NCBI GenBank assembly: GCA_964568735.1 | Contig: CAZMRF010000002.1 | Span: forward strand, 62,001-126,000 | Length of the DNA stretch: 64,000 bases | Direction of reading: 5' to 3' | Source of the DNA: CAZMRF01 sp964568735 | GTDB taxonomy: Bacteria; Acidobacteriota; Polarisedimenticolia; JACPZX01 | In this document: positions 17,271 to 26,758 of the stretch, piece by piece | How positions within the stretch are numbered: position 1 is the stretch's first letter | How the letters are laid out: each line of letters opens with the position of its first letter | The notes under the pieces: model-generated | What the model was told of the DNA's origin: nothing | What the model saw: the letters and a program-made list of their open reading frames with translations, nothing else | The model's database searches: none | Made by a program: the position numbers and the translations under genes

Positions 17271-18971
17271 ATGACGCCGCCTCGTCCCGCAGCCATCGCC
17301 CTCTTTCTCTGCGCGCTCTCCGGGCCCGCGGCGGCGCAGACCCTGAAGGGCGGAGGCGAGTTCCAGGTCAGCGCCCAGACGACGGGCAACCAGCGATCCC
17401 CGCGCCTCACCCCTTCGCCGGCCGGCGGTTTCACCGTCGTCTGGTTCGGCTACTCACTGGACGGCGAAGGCGCGGGCGTCGCCGGAAGGAAGTTCGAGCG
17501 CTCGGGGAGGCCCGCCGCCGGCGACTTCCAGGTCAACGGCTACACGACGGGATACCAGGGTTCCCCCTCGGTCGCGACCGTTTCCGAGGACGGCTTCGTC
17601 GTCGCGTGGGACATCGCAGGCGACGGGGACGACTACGGCGTCTTCGCGCGCGGATTCGACGCCTCCGGGCCGGTCACCGGAGGAGACTCCCTCGTGAACG
17701 CCTACACCACCGGGCTGCAGATCTTCCCGGTCATCGCGGGCGCGCCGGGCCGGGAGGCGATCATCGTCTGGACGAGCCTGGGGCAGGACGGCGCCGCGGG
17801 CGGAATCTACGGCCGGCGCGCGGACGCCTCGGGACTGCCTCTCGGGAGCGAGTTCAGGGTCAACATCGTGACGGCGGGCGCGCAGTGGCAGCCGGAGGTG
17901 GCCATGGACGCCTCGGGGAACTTCGTCGTCGTGTGGGAGAGCTTCCCCCAGGACGCGTACGGCGGGCTCGGCGTCTACGGACGCCTCTTCGACTCGAGCG
18001 GCGCGCCTCGAGGCGGGGAGATCATCGTGAACAGCTTCGCTCTATCGTCGCGCTTCCAGCCGGACGTCGCGATGAACCGGGACGGCGAGTTCGTCGTGGC
18101 GTGGCAGCTCGACGATCCCGACGGACCAGGCTCCGACATCTTCGCGCGGAGGTACGACAGCGCTGGAGCACCTCTGGGGGCCGAGATGCCCGTGAACTCA
18201 TGGACCACGGGCTTCCAGGAGAGCCCCAAGGTCGCGCTCGACACCTTCGGGAACTTCATCGTCGTGTGGGAGAGCTACGGGCAGGATGGCGACCAGTGGG
18301 GGCTCTTCGCCCGGATCTTCGACGCCGGGGATCAACCCGTGGGCGGAGAGTTCCAGGTGAATACCTGGACGACCGGGATGCAGGCGGAGCCGGACGTCGC
18401 GGCCGTCAGCACGGGCGACTTCGTCGTCGCCTGGCACAGCGACTTGCAGGATCAGGACGGCTACGGCTCCTTCGGGCAGCGCTTCCTGATCGCCGGTTTC
18501 TGCCCCCTGGGGGACGCGGACGCCGACGGCGTCTGCGATGACTTTGACAATTGCCCGGCCCTCAACAACCCGTCCCAATCCGACGACAACTTCAACGGCG
18601 TCGGCAACGCGTGCGATCTGGAGATCTCCTCTCCAATGGATGGCTCGACCGTGGACTGCTCGAACCCCGCGCTCTCCCGGCCCAGCTTCACGTGGACGCC
18701 CGCCGCGTACGATCGCTTCAGGGTGCTGCTCTCTCCGGATCCTTCCTTCCCCGACGGGCAGCGTCTCTCCAGCGGCGACAGCCTCCTGGCCACGCCGTCG
18801 TGGACGCCCTCGAAGAACAAGTGGTCGAAGGCCTGCCGGCAGGCCGAGGCCGCGAACCCGGCCGATCCCCGGCTTCACGTCATGGTTCAGGGCAGGGATC
18901 GGGACCTGTCGAAGCGCGACCCGCGCCGGAGGTCCGACAGCCCGTCCATCGTGGTGAAGCTCCAGAGCTGA
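17271..18971 (+). CDS. secreted seven-repeat protein with calcium-binding-like segment (copy 2)
   Basis: 566 residues, paralogous to 10736-12424. It has a signal peptide (ALFLCALSGPAAAQ), seven ~54-residue repeats (for example GGEFQVNTWTTGMQAEPDVA), then a type-3-like segment (GDADADGVCDDFDNCPAL) and a two-cysteine C-terminal domain (STVDCSNPALSRPSF, YDRFRVLLSPDPSF). It is transcribed away from the FeS/NrfD gene across a 139-bp gap. With copy 1 it flanks the molybdopterin operon in direct orientation, which suggests local duplication. ATG 17271 is supported by the signal peptide; the ribosome site is weak. Function is unknown, probably cell surface or extracellular. Confidence 0.8.
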   Translation: MTPPRPAAIALFLCALSGPAAAQTLKGGGEFQVSAQTTGNQRSPRLTPSPAGGFTVVWFGYSLDGEGAGVAGRKFERSGRPAAGDFQVNGYTTGYQGSPSVATVSEDGFVVAWDIAGDGDDYGVFARGFDASGPVTGGDSLVNAYTTGLQIFPVIAGAPGREAIIVWTSLGQDGAAGGIYGRRADASGLPLGSEFRVNIVTAGAQWQPEVAMDASGNFVVVWESFPQDAYGGLGVYGRLFDSSGAPRGGEIIVNSFALSSRFQPDVAMNRDGEFVVAWQLDDPDGPGSDIFARRYDSAGAPLGAEMPVNSWTTGFQESPKVALDTFGNFIVVWESYGQDGDQWGLFARIFDAGDQPVGGEFQVNTWTTGMQAEPDVAAVSTGDFVVAWHSDLQDQDGYGSFGQRFLIAGFCPLGDADADGVCDDFDNCPALNNPSQSDDNFNGVGNACDLEISSPMDGSTVDCSNPALSRPSFTWTPAAYDRFRVLLSPDPSFPDGQRLSSGDSLLATPSWTPSKNKWSKACRQAEAANPADPRLHVMVQGRDRDLSKRDPRRRSDSPSIVVKLQS

Positions 18972-18985
18972 AGCTTCGGGCAGGA

Positions 18986-20161
18986 TCAGACGGCGATCGC
19001 GGAGGGGCTGGAGAGCCCCAGGCGCTCACGGACGATCTCGCTGGCGACGTCGCCGCCGCGGGTCAGAAGGGTCTCGTTCAGGATGGGATCGGTTGGATCC
19101 GCCCTGAGGGAGCCATCCTTCAGGACATGAATGAGAAAAGCGGAGATGTTCCGGGCCAGCATCTGGCTGGCGTGAGTGGCCATCGTCGCGGGCAGGTTCA
19201 AGGGGCCGATCACCTTGACACCCCAGGCCTCGACGGTCTCGCCCGGCCGCGTCAGCTCGCAGTTGCCACCACCGTCGGCGGCGAGATCCACGATCACGCT
19301 CCCGGGCCTCATCCGCCGCACCATGGCCTCGCTGACGAGCGACGGGGCCTTTCTCCCCGGCACCGCCGCGGTGGTGATGACGGCGTCGCTCTCGGCGATC
19401 GCCTCCGCCATCTTTTCTCGCTGCCTGCTGTAGAAGGCCTCGTCCATGGCCTTCGCGTAGCCGTGCTTCGCGGTGGCCCCCGAGGTCTCGAGCCCCAGAT
19501 CGAGGAAGCGGGCGCCCACGCTCTCCACCTGCTCCTTCACCTCGGGGCGGATGTCGTAGGCGGTGACGACGGCGCCGAGACGGCGCGAGGTCGCGATGGC
19601 TTGAAGCCCGGCCACACCCACCCCGACGACGAAGACCTTCGCGGGACTGATCGTGCCGGCGGGCGTGACCATCATCGGGTAGAGCTTGCCGGAGGCGTCG
19701 GCAGCCATGAGGGCGGCCTTGTAGCCCCCGATGGTGGCCATCGACGTGAGGACGTCCATCGACTGCGCGCGGCTTATGCGCGGCAGGAGCTCGAGGGCGA
19801 AGGAAATGACCTGCTTCCGGGCGAGCCGTGCCGCGCCTGCCGGTCCGCCCAGAGGGTTGAGGAGACCGACGAGGATCTGCCCCGCCCTCATCTCATCGGC
19901 GTCGGCTTCCGAGATCTCGCCCCCGGGAGCCGACCCGCGCACCCTGAGGACGATGCCGGCCGACGCCAGGAGGCTCGTCCTCTCGGCGACGATGCTCGCG
20001 CCCCGCGCCTCGTAGTCGGCATCGGGATACCCAGCACGCTCTCCCGCTCCCCTTTCAACGGCAACCTGGAGGCCCGACTTCATTAAAGACGGGACGACGG
20101 CCGGGATGAGGGCGACCCTGCGCTCGCCCGGCGCGGACTCGACGGGGACTCCGACAATCAT
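18986..20161 (-). CDS. pntAA: NAD(P) transhydrogenase subunit alpha, domain I (PntAA-like)
   Basis: 391 residues matching the alanine dehydrogenase/transhydrogenase N-terminal family. The start MIVGVPVESAPGERRVALIP, the substrate-domain motif RAQSMDVLTSMATIGGYKAA, the Rossmann loop VGVGVAGLQAIATSRRLGA and the late motif VKVIGPLNLPATMATHAS are characteristic of the NAD(H)-binding alpha-1 subunit. In the intact enzyme it works with two membrane subunits, PntAB and PntB, to couple hydride transfer to proton movement. Neither partner is next to it: the flanking genes are a repeat protein and a DUF885 peptidase. It may be completed in trans. AGAGGAAGAG precedes the ATG. Alanine dehydrogenase is less likely given the PNLPAT-type and GVAGLQA motifs. 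Confidence 0.88.
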   Translation of the reverse strand: MIVGVPVESAPGERRVALIPAVVPSLMKSGLQVAVERGAGERAGYPDADYEARGASIVAERTSLLASAGIVLRVRGSAPGGEISEADADEMRAGQILVGLLNPLGGPAGAARLARKQVISFALELLPRISRAQSMDVLTSMATIGGYKAALMAADASGKLYPMMVTPAGTISPAKVFVVGVGVAGLQAIATSRRLGAVVTAYDIRPEVKEQVESVGARFLDLGLETSGATAKHGYAKAMDEAFYSRQREKMAEAIAESDAVITTAAVPGRKAPSLVSEAMVRRMRPGSVIVDLAADGGGNCELTRPGETVEAWGVKVIGPLNLPATMATHASQMLARNISAFLIHVLKDGSLRADPTDPILNETLLTRGGDVASEIVRERLGLSSPSAIAV

Positions 20162-20479
20162 CGACGCTCTCTTCCTCTCACGAGGCCGGGGTGCGCTCCC
20201 GCTGGGAGCGTTCGGTCCCGGGGTTCAGGTTGCAGGGTCCTGACGATCGACACCCGCCGCCGGAGGCCGCTGGGTGCGACGCCGGCCGGGCGGCACGGAC
20301 CCTGACAGGTGGCGGCCATTCTATATTCCCGGGCCACCGCTCTCAAGAAGATGGGGGAATAGGCGACCGGCGGGGCCGGGGGAAGAACCCTCCTCGCATC
20401 CGACGCGTAAGAGGACTCGACGAACCTCCGCCGTAGAGGCGGCGCCACGAGCCTGTCCAAATCCCGGGAGGAGACCCGC
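20162..20479. other. gene-free divergent promoter region
   Basis: 318 bp between the divergent pntAA-like and DUF885 genes. A TATATT at 20322-20327 lies in the only AT-rich patch, but no well-spaced -35 accompanies it on either strand. An open frame on the minus strand crosses this gap into the DUF885 gene and has no recognisable domain. Confidence 0.4.
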
Positions 20480-22327
20480 ATGTCGATGAGAAACGCAGCT
20501 CTTTGGGCCCTGGCCGCGGCCTTCGCCGCCGCGCCCGCCACCGCGGCTGGGACGACCGATACGCTCGGCGCCGCCATGGAGACGGCCCGACTGCACCAGC
20601 TCTTCGAGGACTATTTCGAGGAGACCCTGCAGTACAACACGCTCCAAGCCACGATGATCGGGGACCCCCGGTACAACGACGTCCTGCCCAACTTCCTGAG
20701 CGAGGAGTCCATCCAGGGCCAGGAGAGATACGAGCGCAGGTGGCTCGAGCAGGTCCAGAAGATCGACCGCAACCTCCTGTCGGGGCAGGATCGGCTGAGC
20801 TACGACATCTTCGTCTACGAGAGGGAGACCTCCCTCGAGGGGTTCAGGTTCCCGGGAGAGCTGATCCCCATCAACCAGATGTTCAGCCTCCCCTCCTTCT
20901 TCGCGCAGCTCGGCTCGGGGGGGAGCTTCCAGCCCTTCGGGAGCGAGAAGGACTACCGGGACTGGCTCGGGCGGGTGGACGACGGTGTGGTCCTCCTGGA
21001 TCAGTCGATCCTGAACATGCGGGAGGGCATGCGCCGGGGCGTTGTCCAGCCCAGGCCCCTCATGGAGAAGGTGCTTCCCCAGCTCGCCGCGCACCTCGTC
21101 ACCGACGTCGAGAAGAGCGTCTTCTACCAGCCCATCGTGAACATGCCCGCGGAGATTGCGGGCCCTGCGCGCGAGGAGCTCGCGACCGCCTATGCCGTCG
21201 CGATCCGGGAGAAGATCATCCCGAGCTTCCGCCGCCTCCACGACTTCATCCGGGACGAGTACCTCCCGGCCTGCCGTGAGACGGTGGCGCAGTCGGCGCT
21301 TCCCGACGGGAAGGCATGGTATGCCTACCAGGTGAAGACGATGACCACCTCTGACCTGACCCCGGACGAGATTCACCAGTTCGGATTGTCCGAGGTGGAG
21401 AGGATCCACGCCGAGATGCGGCAGGTGATGAAGCAGGTCGGCTTCAAGGGAACCCTCGAGGAGTTCTTCGATCATCTCGAGAGCTCGGACGAGTTCTACT
21501 ACACGAGCAAGGAGGAGCTCATCCAGGGATACCGGGACCTCCAGAAGAAGATCAACGCGGTCCTCCCGAAGGAATTCGACATCTTCCCGAAGGCGGACTA
21601 CGAAGTGAGAGAGGTCCCCGCCTTCATGGCGCAGTCCTCGGCCGGCGCCTTCTACCAGCCGGGGACGCCGGACGGCTCGCGGCCGGGCGCCTTCTTCGTG
21701 AACACGTTCAATCTGAAATCGCAGCCCAAGTTCGGCATGGAGACGCTCTCCATCCACGAGGCCGCCCCGGGGCATCACTTCCAGATATCGATCGCCCAGG
21801 AGATCCAGGAGCTGCCCAGGTTCCGGCGCTTCGGGGGCACCTCCGCCTACTTCGAAGGGTGGGCCCTCTACGCCGAGTCGCTCGGCCGGGAGCTGGGGCT
21901 CCTCACGGATCCCTACCAGTATTACGGCAGGCTGAGCGACGAGCTGCTCCGCGCGATGCGCCTGGTCGTGGACACGGGACTCCACCACAAGGGCTGGAGC
22001 CGGGAGAAGGCCATCGCCTACATGCAGGAGAACTCCTCGATGGCGGAGAGCGATGTCGTGGCCGAGGTGGAGCGCTACATCGCCGTCCCCGCGCAGGCCC
22101 TGGCCTACAAGGTCGGCCAGAGGGTCATCTCGGGCCTGAGGGCACGGGCCGAGAAGGAGCTGGGGCCGAGCTTCGACATCAAGGCCTTCCACCGCGCGGT
22201 GCTCATCGACGGGGCCCTTCCCCTGATGGTTCTCGAGCGGAAGATGGACGAGTGGATAGCGGAGCAGTCGGCGGCCCGATTGCGGGCGGGAGGGGCGCCG
22301 AGTGCAACGTCTGGAGGACGGCCCTGA
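20480..22327 (+). CDS. secreted DUF885-family metallopeptidase-like protein
   Basis: 615 residues with a signal peptide (LWALAAAFAAAPATAAG). The hallmark of the DUF885 family, a predicted zinc peptidase, is the HExxxGHH motif: HEAAPGHH begins at His426, and a downstream acidic residue in YFEGWALYAE is a probable third ligand. The N-terminal helical region (LHQLFEDYFEETLQYNT) and the C-terminal VPAQALAYKVGQ segment are also typical. Length is normal for the family. ATG 20480 follows GGGAGGAG. It is monocistronic with its own divergent promoter region. Likely extracytoplasmic peptide hydrolysis; the substrate is unknown. Confidence 0.88.
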   Translation: MSMRNAALWALAAAFAAAPATAAGTTDTLGAAMETARLHQLFEDYFEETLQYNTLQATMIGDPRYNDVLPNFLSEESIQGQERYERRWLEQVQKIDRNLLSGQDRLSYDIFVYERETSLEGFRFPGELIPINQMFSLPSFFAQLGSGGSFQPFGSEKDYRDWLGRVDDGVVLLDQSILNMREGMRRGVVQPRPLMEKVLPQLAAHLVTDVEKSVFYQPIVNMPAEIAGPAREELATAYAVAIREKIIPSFRRLHDFIRDEYLPACRETVAQSALPDGKAWYAYQVKTMTTSDLTPDEIHQFGLSEVERIHAEMRQVMKQVGFKGTLEEFFDHLESSDEFYYTSKEELIQGYRDLQKKINAVLPKEFDIFPKADYEVREVPAFMAQSSAGAFYQPGTPDGSRPGAFFVNTFNLKSQPKFGMETLSIHEAAPGHHFQISIAQEIQELPRFRRFGGTSAYFEGWALYAESLGRELGLLTDPYQYYGRLSDELLRAMRLVVDTGLHHKGWSREKAIAYMQENSSMAESDVVAEVERYIAVPAQALAYKVGQRVISGLRARAEKELGPSFDIKAFHRAVLIDGALPLMVLERKMDEWIAEQSAARLRAGGAPSATSGGRP

Positions 22328-22410
22328 CGCCTCATCTCGGGATCTCCCGCGATCCTGAGTCGCCATTGCACGCGGCGGATCGCCCCCGCTTCTGGTAGGC
22401 TCCGCGCCCT

Positions 22411-25080
22411 ATGCCTCTGACGGCGGGCACACGCCTCGGGCCCTACGAGATCACCTCACCGCTCGGCGCCGGCGGGATGGGAGAGGTCTACCGGGCGCGC
22501 GATACGAGGCTTGACCGCGACGTCGCAGTCAAGGTCCTCCCCCAGCATCTCTCGGGGAACCCCGATCTGCGGGCCCGCTTCGAGCGCGAGGCCCGCGCCG
22601 CCTCGAGCCTCAATCACCCCAGCATCTGCACGCTCTTCGACATGGGGCATCAGGACGGGATCGCCTTCCTCGTCATGGAGCTGCTCGAAGGCGAGACGCT
22701 GGCCGTGAAGCTCGAGAGGGGGCCCATCGCCGTCCAGGAGTCGCTCCGGCACGCCATCCATCTCGCGGATGCCCTGGACCGCGCGCACCGCCGCGGCCTG
22801 ATCCACAGGGATCTCAAGCCCGGCAACATCATGATCACGAAGGAAGGGGCGAAGCTCATGGACTTCGGCCTGGCCAAGGCTTCGGTGGACGCCCCGAGCG
22901 CCCTGCCGATGACCACCGCCCCCACGATGACCAGCCCCCTCACGGCCGAAGGGACCCTTGTCGGGACCTTCCAGTACATGGCCCCGGAGCAGCTCGAGGG
23001 GGGCGAGGCCACAGCCCGCAGCGACATCTTCTCGTTCGGCGCCGTCCTCTACGAAATGCTGAGCGGGCGGCGGCCCTTCGAGGGGAAGACCCAGGCCTCC
23101 CTGGCCGCCGCGATCCTCAAGGAGACCCCCCGGCCCCTGTCGGCGCTCCAGCCGATGGCGCCGCCCGCGCTGGAGCGCCTGGTCGCGACCTGCATGGAGA
23201 AGGACCCGGACGAGCGGCGTCAATCGATGCACGATGTCCTGCTGGAGCTTCGCTGGATCTCCGAAGGCGGCTCGCAGGCCGGCGTTGCGCCGGTCTTCAG
23301 CTCGAGGAGGAAATCCCGGGAAAGGCTGGCGTGGATGGCCGCCGCAGCCGGACTCATCCTGGCGGCTGCTGCCATCGCACTGACCCTCTCGAGGGCATCC
23401 TCGACCCGGGCGGGGCTCCTCCACGTGGAGCTGGCCGCGCCCGACGGCGTCCAGTTCGACTATCGCCGCGGGCCGATGGCCATCTCACCCGATGGCAGCC
23501 GTATCGCTTTCGCCGGTCGAGACGCCGACGGGAAGCGCCGTCTCTGGGTGCGTCCCCTGGACCGGCCCGACGCGATGCCGCTGGAGGGAACTCAGAATGC
23601 CTCCTACCCCTTCTGGTCACCGGACGGCCGCTCCATCGCCTTCTTCGCGGACGGGAAGCTCAAGCGGATTGCCGCCGAGGGAGGCGCAGCCGACACCCTG
23701 TGCGCCATCGAGGGAAGGGTCTCGGGCGGAAGCTGGGGGAGCGGGGGAACCATCCTCTTCGCAGCGGGAGGGCGCGAGACCATCAAGAAGATCTCCGCGG
23801 GCGGAGGCGAGCCCGAAGAGGTCACGGCCATCGGGTCCGGCAACGCGGACTTCAGTCACCGGAATCCGGTCTTCCTGCCCGACGGACGGCATTTTCTCTA
23901 CAACATCCGGAGCGGCGGTGACCAGGGGAACAGCCTGGCCGCAGCATCCCTCGACGGCGGGGCCCCGAAGGTACTCATGGAGATGAACTCCAATGCGGCT
24001 TGGGCGCCGCCGGGATACCTGATCTTCTGGCGCGATGAGGCCCTGCGCGCGCAGAAGTTCGATCCCGACACGCTGGAGCTCGGCGGCGAGCCCTTCTCGA
24101 TCGCCCAGGGGATCCGCTTCGATCCGGATATGGGGGTGGCCCACTTCTCTGTTTCGTACAACGGCGTCATCGCCAGCCAACGCGGTTCCGGCTCCACGGC
24201 CCGGACCCGCCTGCTGCTCTTCGATCGGTCGGGAAAAGAGATCGGGGCCATCGGCCCGCCGGGGAACTTCTACTCCCCGCGCTTCTCGAGTGACGGCCGC
24301 AGGGTGGCCGTGGACAACAGCGGCATCGAGAACAACGGCGACATCTGGGTCTACGAGGTGGGGCGCCAGGGAGCCCTGCGCCTGACCTCCGACCCGGCCG
24401 ACGAGTCGGTACCCGTCTGGTCTCCCCACGACAAGCAGCTCGCTTTCGTCACGTCAGCGTCGGGAAGGGAGACCGTCCGCGCCATCGACATGGCCCGTCC
24501 GGGCGATTCGAGCGCCCTGCTGGAATCTGATGATGGCAATGTGCCGCTCGATTGGTCGAAGGACGGGAGCCGCCTTCTCGTGAACAGAACTCCGGTTGCC
24601 TCGGGCGGGCAGTCGGACCTGTGGGTCCTCGACATCGAAACGGGCAAGGCGAAGCCGTGGCTGGCGACGGGTTTCAACGAGGACCTGGCCACCTTCTCCC
24701 CCGACGGCAGATGGGTGGCTTTCGCCTCGAACGAGTCGGGCCGCATCGAGGTCTACGTGCAGCCCTTCTCGGGACCGGGTGCCCGAAAGCAGGTTTCCGC
24801 TGATGGTGGATCGGTCCCGAGGTGGCGAGCCGACGGCCGGGAGATCTTTTATGTCGCCCCGGACGCGCGGCTCATGTCGGTCCGGGTGGACGCCTCCTCG
24901 GACTTCGAAACGTCCGCACCCGAGCCCCTTTTCTCGACAGAGATCCGGGGAACAGCGTGGGGATCCTACTTCGACGTGACCGCCGACGGCCAGACCTTCG
25001 TCGTGGCATCTCTGACGGGAAGCGCCTCGACGCAGCCGATGTCCGTGATCCTGGGATGGCCCGGCCGTGACCTTCCGTGA
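22411..25080 (+). CDS. membrane Ser/Thr protein kinase with periplasmic TolB/PD40-like propeller
   Basis: 889 residues. A PknB-type kinase domain (residues ~12-285) has a glycine loop LGAGGMGEVY, catalytic Lys41 in VAVKVL, IHRDLKPGN and DFGLAK, with GTFQYMAPEQ in the activation segment, so it should be active. One membrane helix (~310-328, MAAAAGLILAAAAIALTL) separates it from a C-terminal ~550-residue domain of repeated SPDGxxIAF-like blades (AISPDGSRIAFAGRDADG, FWSPDGRSIAFFADG, FSPDGRWVAFASNESG). Such blades form a WD40-like propeller that presumably senses an extracytoplasmic ligand. This architecture is common in Acidobacteriota. The gene overlaps the next one by 14 bp, implying co-translation. 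Confidence 0.92.
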   Translation: MPLTAGTRLGPYEITSPLGAGGMGEVYRARDTRLDRDVAVKVLPQHLSGNPDLRARFEREARAASSLNHPSICTLFDMGHQDGIAFLVMELLEGETLAVKLERGPIAVQESLRHAIHLADALDRAHRRGLIHRDLKPGNIMITKEGAKLMDFGLAKASVDAPSALPMTTAPTMTSPLTAEGTLVGTFQYMAPEQLEGGEATARSDIFSFGAVLYEMLSGRRPFEGKTQASLAAAILKETPRPLSALQPMAPPALERLVATCMEKDPDERRQSMHDVLLELRWISEGGSQAGVAPVFSSRRKSRERLAWMAAAAGLILAAAAIALTLSRASSTRAGLLHVELAAPDGVQFDYRRGPMAISPDGSRIAFAGRDADGKRRLWVRPLDRPDAMPLEGTQNASYPFWSPDGRSIAFFADGKLKRIAAEGGAADTLCAIEGRVSGGSWGSGGTILFAAGGRETIKKISAGGGEPEEVTAIGSGNADFSHRNPVFLPDGRHFLYNIRSGGDQGNSLAAASLDGGAPKVLMEMNSNAAWAPPGYLIFWRDEALRAQKFDPDTLELGGEPFSIAQGIRFDPDMGVAHFSVSYNGVIASQRGSGSTARTRLLLFDRSGKEIGAIGPPGNFYSPRFSSDGRRVAVDNSGIENNGDIWVYEVGRQGALRLTSDPADESVPVWSPHDKQLAFVTSASGRETVRAIDMARPGDSSALLESDDGNVPLDWSKDGSRLLVNRTPVASGGQSDLWVLDIETGKAKPWLATGFNEDLATFSPDGRWVAFASNESGRIEVYVQPFSGPGARKQVSADGGSVPRWRADGREIFYVAPDARLMSVRVDASSDFETSAPEPLFSTEIRGTAWGSYFDVTADGQTFVVASLTGSASTQPMSVILGWPGRDLP

Positions 25081-26758
25081 TCTCCTCTGCCTGGCATGGG
25101 TCGCTCTGGCCGTGACCTCCTCCACCGCACCTGCCGAACCCGCTTTCGACCTCGTCTTCGCCGGCGGCCGGGTCGTCGACGGGACGGGCGCCCCCTGGTT
25201 CCGCGCCGATGTCGGCGTGCGAGGGGATCGAATCGCCGCCGTCGGGGACCTCACAGGCAGCGCGGCGCTCCGGAGGGTCGACGCCCGCGGGCTCGTGATC
25301 TCCCCGGGCTTCATCGACATGCTGGGGCAGTCCGAGTACTTCCTTCTCGTGGACAACCGCGCCGCGAGCAAGATCACCCAGGGCATCACGACGGAGATCA
25401 CGGGCGAGGGACAATCGATCGCGCCGCTCGACGACCGGATGGTCGAGGAGCATCGCGTGCTCTGGCAGAAGTACGGCCTCACACCCCACTGGCGCACGCT
25501 CGCCGGCTACTTCGAGGCCCTCGAGCGGGCCCGCCCCGCGGTGAACCTCGGGACCTTCGTCGGAGCGGGAGGGATCCGCGATCTGATCGTGGGCCGGGAG
25601 GATCGCCCCGCGACGGCCGATGAGCTGTCGAAAATGGAGGCCGCCGTCGCACAGGCGATGGAGGAGGGCGCCCTGGGCCTCTCGACCTCTCTCCAGTACG
25701 TGCCCGATCGCTTCGCATCCACCGAGGAGATCATCGCGCTGGCGAAGGTGGCCGCCCGCTACGGCGGGAGCTACATCACCCACCAGCGTTCCGAGAGCTA
25801 CGCGATCGACTCGAGCCTCGACGAGGTCTTCCGCGTGGCCCGCGAGGCCGCCATCCCGGCCCAGATCTACCACCTCAAGACGGCCTGCCGGGAGAACTGG
25901 GGCCGGATGCGCTCCGTTCTCGAGCGCCTGGAGAAGGCCCGCGCGGAGGGGCTCGACGTCTCCGCGAACCAGTACCCCTGGACGGCCGGCGCGAACAACC
26001 TCTCGGCGAATCTCCCGCTCTGGATGCGCGAGGGGGGGCAGGAGAAGATGCTGGAGCGGCTGGCGGATCCCGTTGCAAGGGCCCGCGCAAAGAAGGACAT
26101 CGCCACGCCGGATCCCTCCTGGGAGAACCAGTACCTCTGCGCGGGAGGCCCGTCCGGCATCCTGATCGGATCGGTCGTCAACCCGGAGCTGAAGAAATAC
26201 GTGGGGAGGACGCTCGAGCAGATCGCGACAGAGGAGAGCAAGGACCCGCTCGACGTCCTGATGGATCTCCTCGTCGCGGACGGCGGCGAGACGGGCAACA
26301 TCGTCTTCATCATGCACGAAGACGACGTCAGGACGGCGCTGGGCCATCCCCTCGTCGGGTTCTGCACGGACTCTCCGGCCGGCGCCACGGACGGCCCGCT
26401 CGCCGACACCGGCTCCCACCCCCGAGGATGGGGATCGGCCCCGCGAATCCTCGGCCGCTACGTCCGGGACGAGAAGCTCCTTTCCCTGGAGGAGGCCATC
26501 CGCAAGATGACGTCGCTGCCGGCGTCGAGGATGAGCCTCGCCGATCGCGGGATCCTGAAGCCGGGGATGGCAGCCGACATCGTGGCCTTCGATCCCTCCA
26601 CCATCATGGATCGAGCCACCTACCAGGAGCCGCACCGCCACAGCGCCGGGGTGCGCTTCGTGGCCGTCAACGGAGAGCTGGTCCTCGACGACGGGAGGCT
26701 GACCGAGGCCAGGCCGGGGCGTCTCATCCGGGGACACGGATACCGGTCCACGCGATAA
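25067..26758 (+). CDS. secreted amidohydrolase, N-acyl-D-amino-acid deacylase family
   Basis: 563 residues, starting at GTG 25067 inside the end of the kinase gene, with a signal peptide ending near SSTAPA. The body fits D-aminoacylase-type amidohydrolases: FAGGRVVDGTGAPWFRADVG at the start, metal-ligand-like ITHQRSE and IYHLK, CTDSP, and the C-terminal GILKPGMAADIVAFDP. The normal N-terminal metal motif GFIDxHxH is replaced by GFIDMLGQSE, so the binuclear site is altered. I recall similar replacements in related environmental sequences, so this may be a subfamily rather than decay. It probably hydrolyses acylated amino acids or peptides outside the cytoplasm. Confidence 0.82.
   Translation: MTFRDLLCLAWVALAVTSSTAPAEPAFDLVFAGGRVVDGTGAPWFRADVGVRGDRIAAVGDLTGSAALRRVDARGLVISPGFIDMLGQSEYFLLVDNRAASKITQGITTEITGEGQSIAPLDDRMVEEHRVLWQKYGLTPHWRTLAGYFEALERARPAVNLGTFVGAGGIRDLIVGREDRPATADELSKMEAAVAQAMEEGALGLSTSLQYVPDRFASTEEIIALAKVAARYGGSYITHQRSESYAIDSSLDEVFRVAREAAIPAQIYHLKTACRENWGRMRSVLERLEKARAEGLDVSANQYPWTAGANNLSANLPLWMREGGQEKMLERLADPVARARAKKDIATPDPSWENQYLCAGGPSGILIGSVVNPELKKYVGRTLEQIATEESKDPLDVLMDLLVADGGETGNIVFIMHEDDVRTALGHPLVGFCTDSPAGATDGPLADTGSHPRGWGSAPRILGRYVRDEKLLSLEEAIRKMTSLPASRMSLADRGILKPGMAADIVAFDPSTIMDRATYQEPHRHSAGVRFVAVNGELVLDDGRLTEARPGRLIRGHGYRSTR

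Noticed and set aside
20321..22366. 681-codon open frame on the minus strand
   Set aside because: Antisense to the DUF885 gene, which has a signal peptide, ribosome site and zinc motif.
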